64,000 nucleotides of DNA, taken from Heterodera schachtii. Taxonomy: Eukaryota > Nematoda > Chromadorea > Rhabditida > Heteroderidae. Shown in pieces: positions 58,413-64,000 of the stretch; position 1 is the first letter of the stretch, and the number at the start of each line of letters is the position of its first letter. The stretch spans positions 216,745 to 280,744 of the forward strand of contig SIJG01000122.1 in the NCBI GenBank assembly GCA_023374025.1. The letters are read 5' to 3'. The notes below the pieces were generated by a model, which worked only from the letters and a program-made list of their open reading frames with translations, made no database searches and was not told the DNA's origin. The position numbers were made by a program, and so were the translations under genes.

Positions 58413-58700
58413 GTGATTTTTAAAAAAATTTTGTTTTCTAATTTTTTTTCAGTTTATATATATTTTCATGCAATTTTTCGGAATTATTCATTTGCGCTTG
58501 CACTTTTTTTCTACTATTATTTGAATTTCAAAATATTTTTACAAAAATTGGCGATTTTAATAAATTCAATCATTTATTCCTTTCTTGACAAGAGTGATCT
58601 TTGCGTTCAGGTGGGCGACAATTCCGTTTTGATCGTGCTTCGTAATGATTTTTTAATTTTGTCACTTAAATTTTTTTTTGTGTTTAATTCCAAAATATAA
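58413..58700 (+). CDS. Exon-like frame, tandem copy 2
   Basis: A 95-codon frame whose coding-like core (about 58579-58656) reads FLDKSDLCVQVGDNSVLIVL then RND. The rest is T-rich and may be intron. The duplication unit is about 510 bp and also includes AAAAAAGATAATTGCCTT downstream of both copies (58188, 58700). Family unknown. Confidence 0.4.
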   Translation: MIFKKILFSNFFSVYIYFHAIFRNYSFALALFFYYYLNFKIFLQKLAILINSIIYSFLDKSDLCVQVGDNSVLIVLRNDFLILSLKFFFVFNSKI

Positions 58701-58719
58701 AAAAGATAATTGCCTTTAA

Positions 58720-59246
58720 ATGCATATTTTACAGTGAACAGATTTTTGACTATTTTAAGGTCAATTTTTTAAAATTATTTGTTTTTGTTTTGTTCATGTA
58801 ATTTTGTAAGTTTTTTATTTTATTTATTTCTTTTTTATCTTTTCTCAAGACAAATCGGATGTTGTTCATATCGTACGCCTTTTTGGTCTTTTTAAATAAT
58901 CTATATTATTTATCCTGAATTATATTAATATTTCCGAATTATTAATAAATAATAAATTCCATAATACATATAAAAGAAAAGTCAATCTGTTTTTTTTTGG
59001 TGGATTTTAAAGAAATTCTCAGTCCAAATAATTTTTGCATATTTTTTTGATAGATTCTTAATTATTACTTAATGATTTTGAATGTTAGTTTATTTTCATG
59101 ATTTCTGGTCGTCCTGAAAATAATTATCTATTTTCATAATGAAATTTATTTGTTTGAACCAAAATTTAAAAGTAATTCTTTATCCATTACATTATCTTTT
59201 GGTTTCTAATAAAGCCAATTATTATTTTATGTGATTATTAAGATTT
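58720..59246. other. AT-rich spacer
   Basis: No supported feature. Confidence 0.4.
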
Positions 59247-59415
59247 TATGGATATGGAGGCAAATGAGAGAAAAACTCCTAAGTGTTCCGATTGCTGTCG
59301 TTCCGCCGGAATTTGATTGTTTGCCAACGATCAGAAAATATTGCAAAACAAAGCAAAGAATTGTTCGAAAAAAAAAATCAATTCGCGAATGTTAGAATTA
59401 ATTAGAACAATTAGT
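59247..59415 (+). CDS. Candidate coding block with cysteines
   Basis: ATG 59248 reads MDMEANERKTPKCSDCCRSA then GI and a stop; after the stop other frames stay open (DCLPTIRKYCKTKQRIVRKK). Codon composition is coding-like. CxxCC suggests a metal-binding or disulfide motif, but a frameshift would be needed to join the halves. Possibly a decayed exon. Confidence 0.25.
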
Positions 59416-60918
59416 TCAAAAAATATGTGAGCCTAAAAAGTAGAAAGAAATATTCTTTAGTCCCTACCGTAGGGGGCGGTACAAAATTAATAAAGTTTAT
59501 GAAATATTATACACACCTTATCATAGGAAATGAAAAAAACTAAATTAATTATTAAATGCTAAAAATAAATGAAAACCGTTTTTTAAATTTATTTTTTTAT
59601 TATATTTAAACAATCATTTATTGTTTCAATTTTTTTTGCTCACCTTTTTTTAAAAAAATGGGGTTACATTTCACGCATTAAAGTAAGACTAAGAAAGTGA
59701 TTAATGGAACGAGTCCCAAAATATCAGCCTTTTTAATTGTTAATTCTTCAGATGAGTAAATTCGGATATGAGAGTGATCATTTATTACCGAACTAAAAAA
59801 CATTTATCCCTATATTATTATTTCTAATATTTTGTGATAAAAATTATTACGAAAAAAAATTATTAATACAAATTCATTATTTCTCGCATTTTCATAGTCT
59901 TTCCCGCAAATTACCTAGGACAAAATATGCTGTGGGGATTGGGGATTTCAATTAATTTTTTTTCTAAAAAAGAGAATTTTCTCTGATTCCATATTTTATA
60001 TGCACACTAAAAGTTTTTTGCACCACAATCGATAATTTCCATTGATATCGATTAATCGTGAGACCTCAAAATTAACGGCTGAACACTCGCGCAGTGAAAA
60101 AGCGAACCAATCAATACCTATAGGTTACGGGATTGGTGACAAATTAATGGCTTGGGTCTCTCTTTACATTCCGATTAAATTTTTTGTTTGATACTTTTTC
60201 TTTCTTATCTCATTTTTGGCATTAGATTTTTTATCAGAATATTACAAGCATAATTTTCATTTAAAAATCGCAGACATATCCGTAATTGTCCAAATATTTT
60301 ACGTACAATCATTCGAAACATAAAATAATTTAGATTTCTATTTTTTTAATTGAAAAAACATCTTTATATCTTTAAATTTTCTATAGCTTATACCAAATCC
60401 TCTATCTTTTCCGGCTCGCATCTTGAAAGTTTTTTTAATTTGAATTATTAACCTATTATTAGTTTTCTTAGTAACATAATTATTTAAATAATTTTTTTAA
60501 AGTTCCATTATTATTCGTCATCTTTTGATTGAATTTATTAATTATAATCTTGGATAAACCAGCGAATTCACTTTAATTTATTAATTTTTATTTTAATGTT
60601 CATTAAATGGATTCTAAATTCTTTACTTTTTGTTGTTCGAAATTACTTTAAATTAAAGAATGTTTTTGATTATTAAACTGAAATTATATTTGATTATTCT
60701 TTGTGAATAATAAGAACGAGTTCCAACTCTTCAATGGTGTCGGTTATAAAATTTTAATATTAATTTTAAAAAGTATTTGCTTTTTATTTAACCACAGAAA
60801 TATTAATGCGTTTTATTATTGTTATAATTTGGAAAAAGTTAATTTATTTTATTTTGTTTGTGACGTTTTTTATTTAATTCTTGAGAATTGTTTAAGAATT
60901 TTTAATCTATAATAATTA
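59416..60918. other. AT-rich span, no supported gene
   Basis: A GC-richer stretch at 60058-60165 (GAGACCTC...GGGTCTC) may be a small element end. A palindrome CCCTACCGTAGGG lies at 59463. The frame at 60703-60912 is not convincing. Confidence 0.4.
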
Positions 60919-61552
60919 GGGTTATAAGTTGTATGATTTTGCATATTTTTTCTGCTCATATGCTATGAAGAAAGGGGCTCAAAAATAGCATTTCTGCGTT
61001 AAAATTTTTTGATTTGGTAAAAGTTTTTAGTGGGTATAAAAGCATATTTTGGGGGTTTTCGAGAATAAATGCATATTTGGCCATTTTTGCATTTTGAGAG
61101 CATAATTCGTCATTTTTGGCAAATTTTCATAAGAAAAATGCGAAAAAAGCGAAAAATACACCCCTAAGGATTGACTTTTTGGAATTTAAAAAAAACACCA
61201 TCGAAAAAATTTAAATTTTTGTAAGAACTTTTGGAAAAAAATTTATGTAAGTAAAAATGTAATTTTGTTTTAGCATATAATAAAAATTTATAAATTTGGA
61301 AATTCAATATTTTTGCAACTGTCTAAAAAATGCTCATTAGCCCTTGTTTTGGTGTTTTAAAAGTCAATTCTTAATTTATACACAATTTTTGACATTTTTT
61401 GAGGGCTAAAAGCCATTTTTGGCAGTTTTTTAAGGCATATTTTAGTGCATATTTGGGGGTTTTTCGGGTTTTTAGGGCATATTTGGGGGGTTTTTAGTGC
61501 ATATTTTATGCGCATATTTGGCATTTTTTAGTGCATACAACTTATAACCCTA
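60919..61552. mobile_element. hAT-type MITE, 634 bp, TSD ATAATAAT
   Basis: Perfect 19-bp terminal inverted repeat TAGGGTTATAAGTTGTATG / CATACAACTTATAACCCTA. ATAATAAT flanks it at 60911-60918 and 61553-61560. Subterminal words such as GTGCATATTTTGGGGG are iterated. The shared motif AAAATACACCCCTAAGGA is at 61153. A truncated copy of its interior is at 62107-62262. Confidence 0.93.
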
Positions 61553-61653
61553 ATAATAATGAATTACATAATTGTAAAATATAAATTCTAAAAAGTAACT
61601 ACTTTCATAGTTCGCCACCTCAACGATGGACTTGTTATATTTTAACAAAAGTT

Positions 61654-61838
61654 TGTATTTGCAAATTTACTTGTATTTGACAGTATTTTTTTAAAGAGAG
61701 TATAAAGCTGTTTTTAATTATTTAATTATTTTCTTTCAAATTAAATTCGTTGTATTTGCAAATTTACTTGTATTTGGCAGTATTTTTTTTAAAGAGAGTA
61801 TAAAGCTGTTTTTAATTGTTTAATTATTTTCTTTCTTA
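61654..61838. repeat. Two-copy tandem repeat, 97-bp period
   Basis: TGTATTTGCAAATTTACTTG, then AAAGAGAGTATAAAGCTG and TTTTTAATT, at 61654 and again at 61751 with few changes. Confidence 0.85.
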
Positions 61839-61922
61839 TTAAATTTTGCATAATTTTTTTTACAATTAATTGCTTTATGCTTTTGAATTCATACGTTTCC
61901 TTATGAGTATATAAATAAATAT

Positions 61923-62030
61923 TTAGAAAAAGTCGACCTCTCGTTTCCAAGTCTTCATAACAGTTGTGAGCAACACCTCGTATCTTTCAAATGTTTTAAC
62001 TTCAGTAGACATTAAACTCATTAAACATAT
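61923..62030 (-). CDS. Candidate terminal exon
   Basis: The minus strand reads MSTEVKTFERYEVLLTTVMK then TWKREVDFF and TAA at 61925-61923. The residue mix and codons (GAA GTT AAA ACA TTT GAA AGA TAC GAG GTG) look coding. Further upstream the 69-codon frame becomes AT-rich and is less convincing. The first methionine may be the start, or the frame may continue from an exon upstream. Not recognised. Confidence 0.35.
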   Translation of the reverse strand: MCLMSLMSTEVKTFERYEVLLTTVMKTWKREVDFF

Positions 62031-62106
62031 TATTACCGACAATTGTTTCTTAACTATATTTATTGATATATTTAATAATGAAAAACATTGGAAATTTTCA
62101 CAAGTA

Positions 62107-62262
62107 AAATGTAAAAAAAGAGAAAAATACACCCCTACTCGTTAGTCATTGTTTTGGTTTTTTAAAAGTCAATTCTGAATTTTTTAAATAATTTTTGGCA
62201 TTTTTTGAAGATTCAAAGTCATTTTAGCCAGTTTTAAGGCATATTTTAGTGCAGCATATTTG
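62107..62262. mobile_element. Truncated copy of the 60919 hAT MITE
   Basis: AAAATACACCCCTA, TTTTAAAAGTCAATTCT, GGCATTTTTTGA and TTAAGGCATATTTTAGTGCA follow in the same order as at 61153-61460. Both termini are missing. Confidence 0.75.
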
Positions 62263-62329
62263 GGCTAATAAAAAAAATTCATTCATGGCCGAGCTGATGC
62301 TACCTAAATATTAATATTCCGGTAATGTT

Positions 62330-62420
62330 TTTAAAGAATTCTTATGGACATAAATATGGACTAAAAAGCTCAAAAATGGCCAAATATGGACTAAAAATTG
62401 ACAAAATATAAATTTAAAAA
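62330..62420. repeat. Iterated AAATATGGACTAAAAA words
   Basis: Three copies of AAATATGGACTAAAA between 62350 and 62398. Probably one end of another word-iterating element. Confidence 0.5.
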
Positions 62421-62809
62421 AAAACCTCAAAAATTAAAAAAATATTCAATATTTGCTTCAGAACAAAGATATTTGAATGCCGTAAGCATCTTTTTGCCTT
62501 GTAAACAAAGTGACTAAAAAAGGATATACGCTTGATTTTTGCATTTTTTGATGCGTAAAATAAGTGTAAAGGCAATTCAATGCATTAATCCAGGGATGGT
62601 ATCCGTCCTTGGATGCCAAGGACGTCCTTGGAATTTGACTCTCTTCATTGGAAATAAAAAATGTCCTTGGATGCCAAGGACGTCCTTGGAAATGAGCATT
62701 TAAAAAGATGGAAAAATAATCAAAGGAAATTAGGTAAATTTTTGAATTTATGACATATTTTGTGCAAAATCTGGTACTAAATTGCACAAAAAGTCCCAAT
62801 TTATTTCCC

Positions 62810-62834
62810 AGCGGCGCCTATCGGCACCGCCGGA
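62810..62834. repeat. GC-rich hairpin module, copy 9
   Basis: GCGGCGCCTATCGGCACCGC followed by CGGA, inside the 785-bp MITE. Confidence 0.8.
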
Positions 62835-63057
62835 CCTTTCTTTCTATTTTTTAAAATTTGATGCTTAAAAATGATCAATTTTGGAAGAACCTATTAATAA
62901 TTCTCCTCCCCCCATTCCCAAAAGTCTTTAGGAAAAGCTCCCGCAAGAAGTGTTGTGAAAAGTAGAAAATGCTCATCGCAATTATCTCAAAATCGCAAAA
63001 TCCGCATTTTTTGGTGAAATTTGTTAACAAATTACCCTCTAATTTTCAAATTTTTCC

Positions 63058-63083
63058 CCGGCGGCGCCTATCGGCACCGCCGG
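63058..63083. repeat. GC-rich hairpin module, copy 10
   Basis: CCGGCGGCGCCTATCGGCAC followed by CGCCGG, then a 10-C run and the AATTTTTGGAAAAAGTGCGC tail. Confidence 0.85.
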
Positions 63084-63538
63084 ACTCCCCCCCCCCATGT
63101 CCCACAAAATTTTTGGAAAAAGTGCGCCGCAAAAAAAGCGTTTTAAAAGCAGAAAAAAAGTTGTCACAAATGAGGAAATGATCAGTGAAAACAAAAAAAG
63201 GTGGAAAAAATCCATTCGGGTGAAAAATTTAAGCCATTTGAATAAATATTAACCATTTTTCATTTCATAAGATAAAAATTTTAAATGTCCTTGGATTTCA
63301 TGAATTTTCACCACTATGTCCTTGCAAATCGGCATACCCGTCCTTGGAAGCCGACTTTGGACGATACCAACTCTGCATTAATCAGTAAAATGAAAAAATA
63401 CTTGATGAAAATCATAGACTTTACAAAAAATCATAGATTAGATGATGTGATATGACAAAGCTGATCGCATGTTCGTGATCAGCGGCAATATTTTATTTGT
63501 GCTGAATAAAAATTGCTTTTTTTTTTGACGATAATTAT

Positions 63539-63610
63539 TAGGGCCGCGACTTTTAGTGAAGAAAAATCTCAAAATAGTTAGTGAATAAAAAGGCCAAAAA
63601 TTTTTCAATT
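63539..63610. mobile_element. hAT-like MITE end, family of 28016
   Basis: TAGGGCCGCGACTTTTAGTG then AAAAATCTCAAAATAGTTAG. It ends where the HTH pseudogene homology begins, so the element may have cut into that gene. Confidence 0.5.
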
Positions 63611-63614
63611 GTCT

Positions 63615-64000
63615 GAAAAGTCACACCAAACATTTGTTTAATTATTGCTCCAAATTCTTCCCATTCCTTCTGCGAATGTTTTCCCATTTGCATAAATTCA
63701 TTTTTCATTTACAATAATTTTCCATTGATTCTCTTTTGTACTCCTCGATTTTTTGCTTTTTCACCTTTTCATTGTATTAAATTGTTTCTTCCATTTATAA
63801 ATAAATGTTTATTAAATTTATGCCCAAATGTTTTGCTATTTTTTTGACATTTTGTTCTTTTTCCATCCAATTTTTCATTTAATTTTTTATTTTCCATATA
63901 TTTGGTCAAATCGTTTTAATATTTCATTTTTTTTTCTTTGAATTTTGCTATTATTTATAAGTCCAAATTCTCTTTTGCATTTAGAAAATTTCTCCCGATT
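63615..64000 (-). pseudogene. Multi-HTH gene, third copy, partial
   Basis: The minus strand is collinear with 42230-42580: KREFGLINNSKIQRKKNEIL, RFDQIYGK, a KKNKMSKK stretch, then KWKKQF and HSQKEWEEFGAIIKQMFGV. Several stops and shifts break it. It runs off the window and is cut at the other side by the hAT-like end at 63539. Confidence 0.55.

Larger units (their letters stand above)
62591..63375. mobile_element. hAT-type MITE, 785 bp, TSD CATTAATC
   Basis: Left CAGGGATGGTATCCGTCC, right complement GGACGATACCAACTCTG. CATTAATC flanks it at 62583-62590 and 63376-63383. The word GTCCTTGGATGCCAAGGAC is iterated at both ends. Two GC-rich hairpins (62810, 63059) with C-rich and GGAAAAAG...GCCGC tails lie inside. 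Frames inside (62458-62799, 62969-63181) are repeat-derived. Size and layout match the element at 14720 although the termini differ. Confidence 0.9.

Noticed and set aside
62458..62799. 113-codon frame (-)
   Set aside because: Covers the left end of the 785-bp hAT MITE; repeat-derived.

Overview
The window is 64 kb of very AT-rich eukaryotic DNA, most likely from a nematode. The clues are a 12-exon transporter of the nematode SLC17-like type (TM1 ends in TVICM), introns often only 40-70 bp, TTTTAG/TTTCAG acceptors, and tail exons barely GC-richer than their surroundings. A tylenchid (plant-parasite-type) nematode would fit the AT bias and the signal-peptide-bearing small proteins, but that is inference. 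No rRNA gene, intact tRNA gene, CRISPR array or bacterial operon was seen.

Genes. The best model is the MFS transporter at 46057-49831 (+), 447 aa, whose 12 exons keep phase throughout. Next is a 7-exon gene on the minus strand (39849-40689) for a 178-aa secreted protein: signal peptide, histone-H1-like Lys/Ala/Pro middle, acidic tail. A gene at 32712-33523 (+) encodes an acidic protein with six PsiKxE (SUMO-acceptor type) motifs and ends inside a dispersed repeat. A two-exon gene at 37045-37738 (+) encodes a small secreted four-cysteine protein. The 3' end of an acidic-protein gene lies at 89-468 (-). About a dozen isolated exon-like islands were found by reading frames and splice signals; they are listed with low confidence.

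HTH family. Three decayed loci (41910-42896 minus, 43866-44713 plus, 63615-64000 minus) belong to one family of repeated helix-turn-helix units. One copy starts with a signal-peptide-like segment. Another sits next to a fragment that resembles the N-terminal region of a Helitron Pif1-type helicase.

Mobile elements. Six hAT-type non-autonomous elements have both termini and exact 8-bp target duplications (2009-2516, 14720-15506, 46773-46908, 50342-50919, 60919-61552, 62591-63375). One lies exactly on the exon 3 donor of the transporter gene; another duplicated a tRNA B-box-like octamer. Many families iterate their own short word at their ends, yet share internal cores: a GC-rich hairpin of about 25 bp (ten copies here) and an AAAATACACCCCTAAG-like motif. 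Other repeats include a 793-bp inverted repeat (16396-17188), foldback-like elements with iterated GC-rich words, and a GC-rich dispersed repeat in two copies (33457-33978, 43264-43779).

The remaining AT-rich spans (mainly 23-32 kb and 51-61 kb) hold no gene I can support. They show strong strand asymmetry in A versus T and faint repeats spaced about 3.3-3.5 kb apart, suggesting old, decayed tandem duplications.
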